From Neptuniibacter marinus (GTDB lineage Bacteria; Pseudomonadota; Gammaproteobacteria; Pseudomonadales; Balneatricaceae), in the NCBI RefSeq assembly GCF_001597725.1, contig NZ_LUTR01000016.1, positions 18,070 through 82,069 on the forward strand: a DNA stretch of 64,000 nt, given 5' to 3'. Shown in pieces: positions 9,822 through 17,798 of this stretch. The notes below the pieces were generated by a model, which did no database searches, had not been told where the DNA came from, and was given only the letters and a program-made list of their open reading frames with translations. A program made the translations under genes and the position numbers. Position 1 is the first letter of the stretch; every line of letters starts with the position of its first letter.

Positions 9822-9850
9822 GCTTGCTAAAGTCTAAGGCGGTCTATACT
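9822..9850 (+). promoter_or_regulatory. Sigma-70 promoter of the initiator tRNA
   Basis: GCTTGC (-35) and TATACT (9845-9850, -10) are separated by 17 bases. They are followed by a GC-rich discriminator (TTCGCCCC), as in stringently controlled stable-RNA promoters. The predicted start is about 10 bases before the mature tRNA. Confidence 0.6.
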
Positions 9851-9866
9851 ATTCGCCCCACATTGA

Positions 9867-9943
<77 letters not shown>

Positions 9944-9954
9944 AATACAGAGAA

Positions 9955-9987
9955 AGCCGATTTAGTTAATTCTAAGTCGGTTTTTTT
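9955..9987 (+). terminator. Intrinsic terminator of tRNA-fMet
   Basis: CCGATTTAG...CTAAGTCGG forms a 9-bp stem (one G-U pair) followed by seven Ts. It is almost the same hairpin as the one after the PQQ dehydrogenase gene at 12712-12743. Confidence 0.85.
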
Positions 9988-10026
9988 GCGTCTGAAGCTT
10001 GCTTAAATTAATACTAAGACAAGAGA

Positions 10027-10083
10027 TGCTCGTCGGACTCAGCTCATGTAACCCCGGGCGAAGGCCGTTGGTTCCGTGCCCAT
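10027..10083 (+). pseudogene. Decayed copy of tRNA-fMet
   Basis: GCTCGTCGGACTCA, then TAACCC, then GAAGGCCGTTGGTTC reproduce in order the D-stem end, anticodon arm and T arm of the functional initiator tRNA 160 bases upstream. Insertions disrupt the anticodon loop, and the acceptor stem is lost. It cannot fold as a tRNA. It may be a relic of a tandem duplication or of an integration event at the tRNA. Confidence 0.6.
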
Positions 10084-10293
10084 GGGTCAGCCATTATCTT
10101 TGTCGCATTCGGAAACGCGGGATGAGTAATCAGGCTAAATATCGGGCGCTCAGGATCGTTTTTAAATGAGTCTGCAATGCTCAAGACATTGCGACCATTC
10201 TTAAACCCTGAGATAGCCGATCAGCACGCCATGAATCGAGAGCTGTAGAACATTTACTTCATCGCTTTGGCCATTGTTGGCATCTGCGATCAT
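10079..10293 (-). pseudogene. hipA: Remnant of a HipA-family toxin kinase (N-terminal part, frameshifted)
   Basis: From the ATG at 10293 the minus strand reads MIADANNGQSDEVNVLQLSI and on to HGVLIGYL, then runs into a stop. A one-base shift continues with SGFKNGRNVLSIADSFKNDP and then ERPIFSLITHP. This resembles the HipA N-terminal pattern (G..vGyL...F.y...Y...p.rP.lSls). Only about 70 residues remain, and the kinase domain is absent. HipA kinases phosphorylate tRNA synthetases or related targets. A functional product is not expected. Confidence 0.5.
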
Positions 10294-10440
10294 TCATTCT
10301 CTCCCAGCAACCCCTGCCATGGATCATCGGTCAGCGGGTTACTCTGTTCTTTTCCCGTTTGGCTTGGCTGGTGCCCCAGTCGATGACGGATTATCCTCGG
10401 CCAGTACCGCCAGCACAGCATTCAATTTTTCTTGTGGTAT
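10290..10440 (-). pseudogene. Possible tail of a HipB-like antitoxin gene
   Basis: Directly upstream of the hipA remnant the minus strand encodes KLNAVLAVLAEDNPSSTG, then a stop. In another frame TDDPWQGLLGENE ends at a TGA that overlaps the hipA ATG by four bases (ATGA). Such overlap is typical of hipB-hipA operons. No helix-turn-helix region remains. The call rests on arrangement more than on sequence. Confidence 0.3.
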
Positions 10441-10945
10441 TAGCAGCAAAAAGAAACATACATATTGCTTTTATCGAGGTGCTTCTATGTGCTGTTGTTC
10501 GCTTATTGTGTTGTGCCAAAATTCGCTTATTGTGCTTATTTCTCAAATGAAAGAGGTGAGGAAAGAGCGAGCGAGCCAAATCTCAAAACCCTAAAAGCCT
10601 TCTGCCAGTTTCCCCAATTTGCATAGCAAATAGCGCAAGGCGCTCTAGTTCGGCCTAGTATATGTATATATACCAGTGTGTCCGCAGAAATTTACCGGAT
10701 TCATTCAGCTTAATAGGCAATTTAAGCGATGTTTATCGGGTTAAATACCCGCTGTGTGATGTGGGCTTTGGTATAGACTGTGTAGCAAAGTATATTCTCT
10801 TAATTAGCTTGATTTGTGTGCTAGGGTGCTAGGACGCTTATTTAACCTGACTAATGATAAGTATAACGGGTAGCTCTTTTAATATAATTAAGGAGGGAGT
10901 TAATTAAGGGGGTATTGATAGTAAACAATTATTAAGGGGGTAAAT
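10441..10945. other. Non-coding debris and leader of the PQQ dehydrogenase gene
   Basis: Open frames here lack family features. The stretch holds a direct repeat of TTCGCTTATTGTG (about 10499 and 10522), an AT-rich palindrome near 10658-10673, and three purine blocks before the dehydrogenase start. Two of these blocks are identical (ATTAAGGGGGTA at 10903-10914 and 10931-10942). The second is the likely ribosome-binding site. Confidence 0.45.
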
Positions 10946-12694
10946 ATGAATAGGCTCATGCTCTATTTGGTCTGTATGTTAGGCGCAGGAGGTTACGCGT
11001 ATGGAGGTGGTTCTAATTGGTCGACATATGGTAACGGGCTATCAAATCAGCGTTTTAGCCCATTATCTCAAATTAATGCTGACAATGTTAACCAGCTCAA
11101 ATTGGCTTGGTCGTATAGCACTGGCATTAAAGCAAGTTTTCAAACCACTCCGATTAACATAGGAAATCGGCTCTATATAAGTACGCCTTTTAATCACGTT
11201 GTGGCTTTAGATGCTGAAAATGGAAAGGAAATTTGGCGTTACAAACATACACTAAAACATAAGAAAAGTTGCTGCGGCCCTGCGAATAGGGGGGTAGCAG
11301 TGAATCACGGTGCCGTTTTTCAAGCGACGATTGATGGATATTTAATTGCATTGGATCAGGAGACGGGCGCTGTTTTGTGGAAAGTGGAGGTGGAAGATAT
11401 TGCGTTATCGACACCTGAGAGTATGAAAGGGCTTTTACAAGGCGTTAACCTAGGCAGCAATGCGAAAGTGATTGGTGAAACCAGTCATAGCTTTAATATG
11501 GCACCTCAAGTGTATGACGATAAAGTTTTTATTGGTAGCACTGGGGCAGGGTATGGGCTTCATTTAGATACTGATTCAGGTTTAAAGGTTGTTGGCTTAG
11601 GTGATGGTCGGACTGGATTGAGAGGTTTTCTTGCTGCATTTGATAGTCAAACAGGAAAGGAGTTGTGGCGTTGGTACAGCATTAATGGCGAAGGTTGGGT
11701 AGGGCAATGGCGAGAAATGACAGTCGATGGTGTATTGCTCAATAGAGATATAAAAAATGAGCAAGCACAAGAGGCTCGCTTTCGCCAAAGCTGGAAATTA
11801 GGCGGTGGCTCTATTTGGAGTACGCCTGCGATAGATGAAGAAAGTGGTTGGCTTTACATAGGGACAGGTAACCCAGCCCCTAATATGGATGGCTCTACCC
11901 GCCCAGGGGATAATTTACATACGTCGAGTATCGCTGCTATTGACAGTAAAAGTGGTGAACTTAAATGGGCTTTTCAGCAGGTACCACATGATCGTTGGGG
12001 CTATGATGTTTCAAGTCCTCCTGTGCTTTTTGAGACAGTCATTAATGGTGAGCGAGTTAAAGCCGTGGGGCAAGCAGGGAAAACGGGCTGGTTTTATGCG
12101 TTAAACCGAGAAACCGGGGAGCTACTGTATAAATCGGAAGCCTTTGTACCGCAAATAAACTTATTTGCTGATCCCTCAGCAGCAGGGGTGACTATTGCTC
12201 CAAGTATTGCGGGGGGGAGTAATTGGTCACCGGTATCTGTTAATCAGGCCAAGCAGCAAGTGTATATTGCCGGTATTCATAAGCCGGCGACTTATTATCG
12301 GAAACCGCTAAATGTAAATAAAGAGCTACCTTGGCAAACCTATACCTATTTTGAGTTTAGTGATGAACCAGCATTTGGTACGTTAACAGCGATTGCGCTG
12401 ACAGACGGTAAAATCCAATGGCAACATAAAACGCGGTTACCTATGTTAGGTGGTGTTCTATCGACAGCGGGTGGTTTGATTTTTAGTGGTGAAGGAGATG
12501 GTGAATTTTTTGCCTTAGATGAAAATAGCGGTAAAAAATTATGGTCATTTAAACAATCGTACGGAGTCAATGCGCCTCCGATTAGTTATTCAATCAAAGG
12601 GAAGCAATATATTGCCGTTGCGGCTGGGGGAAATAAAATTGCAGGTTATCCAACCGGTGATAGTCTTTTAGTTTTCAGCCTACCTGATAAGTAA
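10946..12694 (+). CDS. Secreted PQQ-dependent dehydrogenase (quinoprotein beta-propeller)
   Basis: A 582-residue protein with an N-terminal signal peptide (cleavage near YAYG) and a propeller built of repeated 'AxDxxTGkxxW' tryptophan-docking motifs. The vicinal Cys pair in KKSCCGPANRG resembles the disulfide over PQQ in alcohol dehydrogenases. The motifs GTGNPAP and PHDRWGYD are present. It should oxidise an alcohol or aldehyde in the periplasm and pass electrons to a c-type cytochrome or quinone; there is no haem domain. Two usual active-site acids look changed: GSTGAGYG where a Glu is expected, and WGYD where WDYD is common. It has its own leader and terminator. pqqA/pqqB lie at 63.7 kb. 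Confidence 0.82.
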   Translation: MNRLMLYLVCMLGAGGYAYGGGSNWSTYGNGLSNQRFSPLSQINADNVNQLKLAWSYSTGIKASFQTTPINIGNRLYISTPFNHVVALDAENGKEIWRYKHTLKHKKSCCGPANRGVAVNHGAVFQATIDGYLIALDQETGAVLWKVEVEDIALSTPESMKGLLQGVNLGSNAKVIGETSHSFNMAPQVYDDKVFIGSTGAGYGLHLDTDSGLKVVGLGDGRTGLRGFLAAFDSQTGKELWRWYSINGEGWVGQWREMTVDGVLLNRDIKNEQAQEARFRQSWKLGGGSIWSTPAIDEESGWLYIGTGNPAPNMDGSTRPGDNLHTSSIAAIDSKSGELKWAFQQVPHDRWGYDVSSPPVLFETVINGERVKAVGQAGKTGWFYALNRETGELLYKSEAFVPQINLFADPSAAGVTIAPSIAGGSNWSPVSVNQAKQQVYIAGIHKPATYYRKPLNVNKELPWQTYTYFEFSDEPAFGTLTAIALTDGKIQWQHKTRLPMLGGVLSTAGGLIFSGEGDGEFFALDENSGKKLWSFKQSYGVNAPPISYSIKGKQYIAVAAGGNKIAGYPTGDSLLVFSLPDK

Positions 12695-12708
12695 GTGACG
12701 TGAGTGTA

Positions 12709-12743
12709 AAGCCGACTTAGTGAATGTCTAAGTCGGTTTTTTT
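12709..12743 (+). terminator. Intrinsic terminator of the PQQ dehydrogenase gene
   Basis: CCGACTTAG and CTAAGTCGG form a perfect 9-bp stem with a 7-base loop followed by seven Ts. It shares the stem sequence with the terminator of tRNA-fMet. Confidence 0.88.
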
Positions 12744-12777
12744 ATTGAATGTTTTTAGTCCATTCATTCAGTGCGGG

Positions 12778-13806
12778 TTATAAACTGAATGCCCGCGCTA
12801 ATTTACGGTAGCTATCACAGCGTTTTTCAAAACTGTGGGTTACAGCCACAACCATCATCTCGTCTACATCATAGTAGTTCGCTTGCTCTTCTAATTTAGC
12901 CCTACATTCACTAGGTGTGCCGGTGATGATGCTATCCCGTGTTTCATGGAAGTAAGCTTGATCAGAAGGTGAGAGTTTTTTCATTAGGTCTAGGCAGACC
13001 TCAGGAGGTTTAACCTCTTCACGAATGCCATGGCGAAAGGCTAAGACTTTCCAGTAGGTATGTGAGGAAGCTAAAAGCTCAGCTTCCTCTTTTGTCTCTG
13101 CTGCAATGGCGGCACTGGCGATAATGGCGGGTCCCGATTGAGGGGCATTTTCTGTACGTGGTTGATATAGTTTACGGTAGCGATTTATAATATCAGCGGA
13201 CCGCTCGTGGGTGCCAATAAAGAGGGCTAATACAAAGCCTAATCCCATGGATGCCGCTAAATCTATACTGCCATCGCTTGAACCTAAGGTCCAAAGCGCT
13301 GGGGAGCTTCCACCCATAGGTGTCGTTGTGAGGTCTGAAAATGGGTGTTGGTTTGCAAACTGATAATCGTCAATAAAAGCGGTTAAGGCTTCTAGTTGGC
13401 GAGGATAATGGTCAGATGCTAATGGGTTGTGTGGATAAGCTAAAGCGATACTTGACGCTTCTGATCCCCCCGGTGCTCGGCCAACACCTAAATCGATTCG
13501 ACCAGGATGAAAGGCTTCTAGAGTTTTAAAAACTTCCGCAACTTTGTAAGGGCTGTAGTGGGAGAGCATAACGCCGCCACTACCCACTTTGATTTGTTTG
13601 GTGTTGGCGGCAATTTGGCCAATAACAATTTCTGGGGCTGAGCTGGCATAAGCAGGGGTTGAGTGGTGTTCAGCAATCCAATAGCGGTGATAATTTAGTT
13701 CATCCGCTAACTTGGCTAATTTTATACTGTCATTTAATGCATCAGCTTGGTTTTTCCCATCATGAACAGGGGACTGATCGACAATGCTTAATTTGATATT
13801 AGCCAT
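12778..13806 (-). CDS. Luciferase-like (LLM class) flavin-dependent monooxygenase
   Basis: A 342-residue TIM-barrel enzyme of the bacterial luciferase-like group. Signs are the N-terminal LSIVDQSPV, YRYWIAEHHSTP-type segment (here HRYWIAEHHSTP), VGSGGVMLSHYSP and IDLGVGRAPGG, typical of the single-component YhbW/MsnO8-like subgroup. These use reduced FMN and O2. The substrate is unknown. The start ATG overlaps the end of the upstream HbpS-like gene by 8 bases, so the two are translationally coupled. They form one unit with the sigma-54 activator upstream. Participation in aromatic metabolism is inferred from position. Confidence 0.82.
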   Translation of the reverse strand: MANIKLSIVDQSPVHDGKNQADALNDSIKLAKLADELNYHRYWIAEHHSTPAYASSAPEIVIGQIAANTKQIKVGSGGVMLSHYSPYKVAEVFKTLEAFHPGRIDLGVGRAPGGSEASSIALAYPHNPLASDHYPRQLEALTAFIDDYQFANQHPFSDLTTTPMGGSSPALWTLGSSDGSIDLAASMGLGFVLALFIGTHERSADIINRYRKLYQPRTENAPQSGPAIIASAAIAAETKEEAELLASSHTYWKVLAFRHGIREEVKPPEVCLDLMKKLSPSDQAYFHETRDSIITGTPSECRAKLEEQANYYDVDEMMVVAVTHSFEKRCDSYRKLARAFSL

Positions 13807-14197
13807 TCAGTTCTGTTTCCTTTACTGCAAATTCTGCAATGGCTGTATCTTGCGCTTCAGTGGCACCTGAGATACCGATCGCACCGATCTGAGCGTCATC
13901 AACAAAAATGGGATGCCCTCCGCCAAAACCGATAAGGCCATCGTTAGAATTTTCCATACCTAAGAGGTTTTCCTCTCTAATCAGTTTGCCGAAAACACCG
14001 GATGGGATAGGGAAGAGGCTTGAGGTTTTTGCTTTGCCAGCCGCTACATCAATTGATCCTAAAAACGCATTATCCATACGGCGAAAAGCATTAAGGTGTC
14101 CACCTTGATCGGTAATAGCGATACAAACTTTAACACCAAGTTCCTCTGCTTTTTGTTCTGCTTTTGTGATTAATGTAGTGGCTAATAATTGGTTCAT
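13799..14197 (-). CDS. GlcG/HbpS family (DUF336) protein
   Basis: A 132-residue protein with the GlcG/HbpS pattern: AITDQGGHLNAFRRMDNA in the first half and the Gly-rich GFGGGHPIFVDD.IGAIGISG near the C-terminus. Members bind haem or small molecules and often sit in catabolic operons with no known enzymatic role. There is no signal peptide, so it is cytoplasmic. It lies 4 bases behind the activator gene and overlaps the LLM gene. Confidence 0.8.
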   Translation of the reverse strand: MNQLLATTLITKAEQKAEELGVKVCIAITDQGGHLNAFRRMDNAFLGSIDVAAGKAKTSSLFPIPSGVFGKLIREENLLGMENSNDGLIGFGGGHPIFVDDAQIGAIGISGATEAQDTAIAEFAVKETELNG

Positions 14198-14201
14198 GTT
14201 C

Positions 14202-15884
14202 TTATCCTTTTTCTTCCATTTTCTTCATGCGGTAAGCGAGTGTGGGTCTAGAAATACCTAAAATACGTGCGGCTTCTGATACATTGCCTTGGGCGTTGTC
14301 TAAGGCATAATCTAAAAATTTCTGTTCAATATCTTCTAGTGAACCGCAATCATTAAGTGCTTCTTGAATCCATAGTGTGGAGTGTTGTTTTGCATCATTT
14401 TCGGATGAATCTATTAAATGTCCATCCTCTGATAATATTTGGCTTGCTTTAAAACTAAGGGTTGGGAATAAAACCGTTGCGCTGATCTCTTCGCCACTAT
14501 CAGTAAGAATAAGTGCACGTTCAATCAGGTTTTCTAATTCACGAACATTGCCCGGCCAGTCATAATTCATCATTGCCTGCATGGCCATTCCTGAAAGGCC
14601 TGCGGTTCTTTTGCTGTAGTAGGCGTGATATTTCTCAAGAAAGTGTTCAATCAATAAAATAAGGTCTTCGCTACGCTCTCTTAATGGCGGTATATGTATC
14701 GGGTAAACATTCAAACGATAGTAGAGGTCGGCTCTAAAGCGCCCTGTTTTAACCGCTTCCTCTAATGATTCGTTGGTTGCGGCGACTACACGGACATCAA
14801 CTTTTCGGGTTTGACTATCGCCAACGCGTTCGAGTTCACCTTCTTGTAAAACTCTTAAGAGTGCCGCTTGTGCGCGAGGGGATAGCTCAATCACTTCATC
14901 TAAGAAAATAGTCCCTTGATGGGCCCGTTCAAATTTTCCTTCTCTGGAATTGCTTGCCCCTGTGAATGCTCCTTTTTCGACACCAAAGAGTTCTGATTCT
15001 ATAAGGTCAGGGGGGATGGCTGCGCAGTTGACCGCAACAAATTTTTTATTTTCTCGGTTACTTGCATCGTGTATTGCCCGTGCAACCAGCTCTTTACCTA
15101 CACCGGTTTCACCGAGTAGAAGTACAGTAACATTGGCGTCGGCTGCTCTGTTAGCTAATTTACAGACATGCTGAAAGCCGGGGGATTGTCCGCGGAAGTT
15201 ACCTAAGGTCGATTTTTTATCAACTTTATGACGTAAAACGGAGATCTGAGATTGAAGTTCATACAGTTCTTCAATAATAGGCGAACGACTAAAATATTTA
15301 CGATAGGTGGCTACATCGTCCCATTCTTCAGCGGGTTTACCTACGAGCAAGCAGGTGTTGTCACCACAGCCTCGGCAAGTGATCTCTTTAAAAAGTATCT
15401 CTCGACCAAGTAGAGCGGATGTGAAGGCACTGGCCTGTCCAATAAGGCTCCAGCAAACAGGTTCTTCAAGTTGTCCTAACTCTGTGCAGAACATTTCAGC
15501 TTCATAAGAATCATGCATGATGTATTCAGCATAAAAATGTCCACTGGCTTGATCGACTTCAAGTTGTTGTTCATCAACACGGACAAAGCCTTTAAGGGAG
15601 TGAAGGCTAAAACCAGTCCTAATAAGATCTAAAGGTTCTTTGGATTGGCTGAGTCTAAGGGCAAGTTGTGCGTCTTTTTTGCCAATACTATAGCCCAAGC
15701 GCATAAAAAAGCCTTTAGCGCGCTCCAGCCCTAGGGTTTCTATCTGCTCTTTACGAAACTCTGCAAGCGCGATCAATTGCATGAGTAGAACTCGTTGTTC
15801 GTCCAACCAGATCTGTCCATCTCGTTCATCAAAACGAACTTGTTGGCAAAGCTGTGGATTTACTGGCAATTTTAAATGATCCAT
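14202..15884 (-). CDS. Sigma-54-dependent activator of the XylR/DmpR family (first paralogue)
   Basis: A 560-residue regulator. It comprises a XylR_N sensory domain (about 10-110), a V4R region (about 130-195, with Cys-rich CRGCGDNTC), a linker, an AAA+ domain (about 235-465) with Walker A GETGVGKE, canonical GAFTGA and R-finger region, and a Fis-type HTH (QGNVSEAARILGISRPTLAY). In DmpR/XylR the sensory domain binds aromatic effectors directly and releases ATPase repression. It heads a unit with the HbpS-like and LLM genes and diverges from a LysR gene. Its effector may differ from that of the second paralogue at 25474-27165. Confidence 0.9.
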   Translation of the reverse strand: MDHLKLPVNPQLCQQVRFDERDGQIWLDEQRVLLMQLIALAEFRKEQIETLGLERAKGFFMRLGYSIGKKDAQLALRLSQSKEPLDLIRTGFSLHSLKGFVRVDEQQLEVDQASGHFYAEYIMHDSYEAEMFCTELGQLEEPVCWSLIGQASAFTSALLGREILFKEITCRGCGDNTCLLVGKPAEEWDDVATYRKYFSRSPIIEELYELQSQISVLRHKVDKKSTLGNFRGQSPGFQHVCKLANRAADANVTVLLLGETGVGKELVARAIHDASNRENKKFVAVNCAAIPPDLIESELFGVEKGAFTGASNSREGKFERAHQGTIFLDEVIELSPRAQAALLRVLQEGELERVGDSQTRKVDVRVVAATNESLEEAVKTGRFRADLYYRLNVYPIHIPPLRERSEDLILLIEHFLEKYHAYYSKRTAGLSGMAMQAMMNYDWPGNVRELENLIERALILTDSGEEISATVLFPTLSFKASQILSEDGHLIDSSENDAKQHSTLWIQEALNDCGSLEDIEQKFLDYALDNAQGNVSEAARILGISRPTLAYRMKKMEEKG

Positions 15885-15983
15885 ACGATCCCCAATTGGC
15901 TTTTCGTTTGATTCTATAATATCTCGTATATAAAATTTACTGGTATAATTGAGAACTTAAATCCTACAAATGGGATAATGTGA

Positions 15984-16883
15984 ATGGATTTTCATAATCT
16001 TTATCTTTTCGTCAAAGTGGTTGATCGTGGTAGCTATATAGCTGCGGCTAAAGAGCTGAATATGCCGAGCTCTACATTGAGTCGCCGTATACAGCAGCTC
16101 GAAGAGCAGCTGGGCTATCAGCTTTTGTATAGGAGCTCACGTAAGCTCTCTATGACAGAAGCCGGCGCATTATTTTACCGACGCTGTCAGCCATTATATG
16201 AGGAGCTTAGTGATGCAACTCAAGGCTTAGAGGGGGAGCTGACATCTCCCCAAGGAAACCTAAAAATCACTGCACCAGTGAGTTTAGCTAATGAGTTGTT
16301 AAATGCATGGTTTTTTGAGTTTATGGAGTGTTACCCCAAGATCAATATCGATCTATTACTGTCGAACAGTAATATAGCGCTAAAAGAGGAGGGGATTGAT
16401 ATAGCTTTCCGTATTGGAGAGATACATATCGCAGATTGGATATCCCGTTTTTTGTTTACCTCCCGTTTTTCATTATGTGCAAGCCCTCGTCTAATTGAGC
16501 GTTTAGGTCATCCGACCTCGATCAACGAGTTAAAAGAGTATCCGTTAATTTTGTCGCGTCGCTCTCCTATTTGGAATTTTACCGATAGATATGGAAATAC
16601 CTCTGAGTTTACCGGCGAGGCTCGGTTGATCTTTGATGAGCTACAAGGTGCCGCTGAGGCTGTTGAAGCGGGTATTGGTGTGGCTTGCTTACCCGATTAT
16701 ATTGTTGGCGAGGCATTAACAACGGGGCGCTTGATTACCCTTTTACCTGAATATGAGCCGGCTGGGCGAGAGGTGAAAATGGTTTATCCCCATCGCCAAT
16801 ATCTGCCAACCAAAGTTAGATTGTTTATTGACTTTATTTTGGCGAAAACGGAAGAGGAGCGAAAGGTTATGGCCGCGACTTAG
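15984..16883 (+). CDS. LysR-family transcriptional regulator
   Basis: A 299-residue LTTR with an N-terminal winged HTH (residues 1-60, YIAAAKELNMPSSTLSRRIQ) and a periplasmic-binding-protein-like effector domain. The pattern (AEAVEAGIGVACLPDYIV) is that of the large YafC/AaeR-like subgroup. It diverges from the sigma-54 activator with a 99-base gap that could hold its operator. The target is unknown; regulation of the neighbouring unit is an inference. Confidence 0.85.
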   Translation: MDFHNLYLFVKVVDRGSYIAAAKELNMPSSTLSRRIQQLEEQLGYQLLYRSSRKLSMTEAGALFYRRCQPLYEELSDATQGLEGELTSPQGNLKITAPVSLANELLNAWFFEFMECYPKINIDLLLSNSNIALKEEGIDIAFRIGEIHIADWISRFLFTSRFSLCASPRLIERLGHPTSINELKEYPLILSRRSPIWNFTDRYGNTSEFTGEARLIFDELQGAAEAVEAGIGVACLPDYIVGEALTTGRLITLLPEYEPAGREVKMVYPHRQYLPTKVRLFIDFILAKTEEERKVMAAT

Positions 16884-16898
16884 TCTTCGACCTTTTGA

Positions 16899-16926
16899 CA
16901 AAAAAAGCCCTGCAGGCGCAGGGCAA
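16899..16926 (-). terminator. Terminator at the end of the meta-cleavage operon
   Basis: GCCCTG-CAGGCG-CAGGGC with a run of seven As on the plus strand, i.e. a stem followed by seven Ts on the minus strand. It lies 64 bases past the dmpI stop and just past the convergent LysR gene. Confidence 0.8.
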
Positions 16927-16989
16927 AGGTGTAGATCAATGCTCGTTTACAAGGACGATGAAGTAGTGAATGTTAATCTTAGCCTAGCT

Positions 16990-17181
16990 TTACTTACCTA
17001 ATTTTTTTGCGGACTCTCCCGCGATACCGAAATGCTGTTTAGGCATCTCATTAATCATAATACGGACGCTAGGTTTAGGTGCATCTAAGGCTCTAACACA
17101 AGCATCAGTTACTTCGGCTATAAGGCGCTCTTTCTGTTCATCAGAACGTCCTTCCATAATGTTGATCTGTATAATTGGCAT
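16990..17181 (-). CDS. dmpI: 4-oxalocrotonate tautomerase
   Basis: A 63-residue polypeptide. After Met removal it has the catalytic Pro1, Arg11, Arg39 and Phe50 of 4-OT at exactly those positions. It isomerises 2-hydroxymuconate to 2-oxo-3-hexenedioate in the dehydrogenase branch of the catechol meta pathway. It is the last gene of the minus-strand operon, 8 bases behind the ABM membrane protein gene. Confidence 0.93.
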   Translation of the reverse strand: MPIIQINIMEGRSDEQKERLIAEVTDACVRALDAPKPSVRIMINEMPKQHFGIAGESAKKLGK

Positions 17182-17189
17182 ATCTTCCC

Positions 17190-17774
17190 TCAGCTATAAA
17201 GCCATGATTTTAATAGACGCGTTACTCTGGGCATAACGACATAGGTCATCAACAAAACTTGGGCTACGACAATTGTTAATGTTTTAAACCAAAAAGACAT
17301 TGGCTCTAAAATGGGAGCAAACGCTAAGTTGATTGCGACAACAAGAACATAAACGACAATGATTAATATCAGCGCCATTTTGTGAGGGGAAGGGTGCTTT
17401 TGGGTGGGGAGTTCAGGTAGATCAAACCAAAACTCAAGTCCTGTTCCTCGTTTTGTTACCGCTTCCCCTTCAACTAAACTTTCAAGTTTAGCTAACCATT
17501 CGCTTCTTGTTTCAGATTGTTCCCAATGCTGACAATTAGCATAATTATCAAAGCGATAGATAATGACGTATTCATGGTTAGTTGCTTTGCTCGGTCGTAA
17601 AACATTTGTTCCCAGATGACCGGGGTAACTAGATGCAGCATTGATCACACCTGAAACCCAGTTTTCATACTCGGCCTCAGAACCTAACTTTACTTTACGT
17701 GAGATGCTGACCGTAATGGGACCTTCATCTCCCGGTTGGCAAACCGTAGGTTTAGTATTTTCTGCTGAATTCAT
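17190..17774 (-). CDS. ABM-domain protein with C-terminal membrane helices
   Basis: A 194-residue protein. Residues 15-105 form an antibiotic-biosynthesis-monooxygenase (dimeric alpha/beta barrel) domain (VSISRKVKLGSEAEYENWV ... RFDNYANCQHWEQSETRSEW). Two hydrophobic helices follow (about 132-155 and 162-182) with a basic tail. The ABM fold occurs in oxygenases and isomerases that work on quinols and similar compounds, but many members have no known reaction. It sits between dmpH and dmpI, so a role in the aromatic pathway is likely but unproven. It is not part of the classical dmp operon. Confidence 0.75.
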   Translation of the reverse strand: MNSAENTKPTVCQPGDEGPITVSISRKVKLGSEAEYENWVSGVINAASSYPGHLGTNVLRPSKATNHEYVIIYRFDNYANCQHWEQSETRSEWLAKLESLVEGEAVTKRGTGLEFWFDLPELPTQKHPSPHKMALILIIVVYVLVVAINLAFAPILEPMSFWFKTLTIVVAQVLLMTYVVMPRVTRLLKSWLYS

Positions 17775-17798
17775 CTAGTTACCCCTTTTAAGTATTAA

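Noticed and set aside
10274..10594. 106- and 63-residue plus-strand frames in the debris region
   Set aside because: Low-complexity Cys/Leu-rich translations with no ribosome-binding site. The minus strand carries the more convincing HipA/HipB-like remnants.
10772..10790. TGGTATAGACTGTGTAGC as a sigma-54 promoter for the PQQ dehydrogenase
   Set aside because: The -24 element lacks the conserved C and the -12 GC is wrongly spaced, so it fails the TGGCAC-N5-TTGCT pattern.
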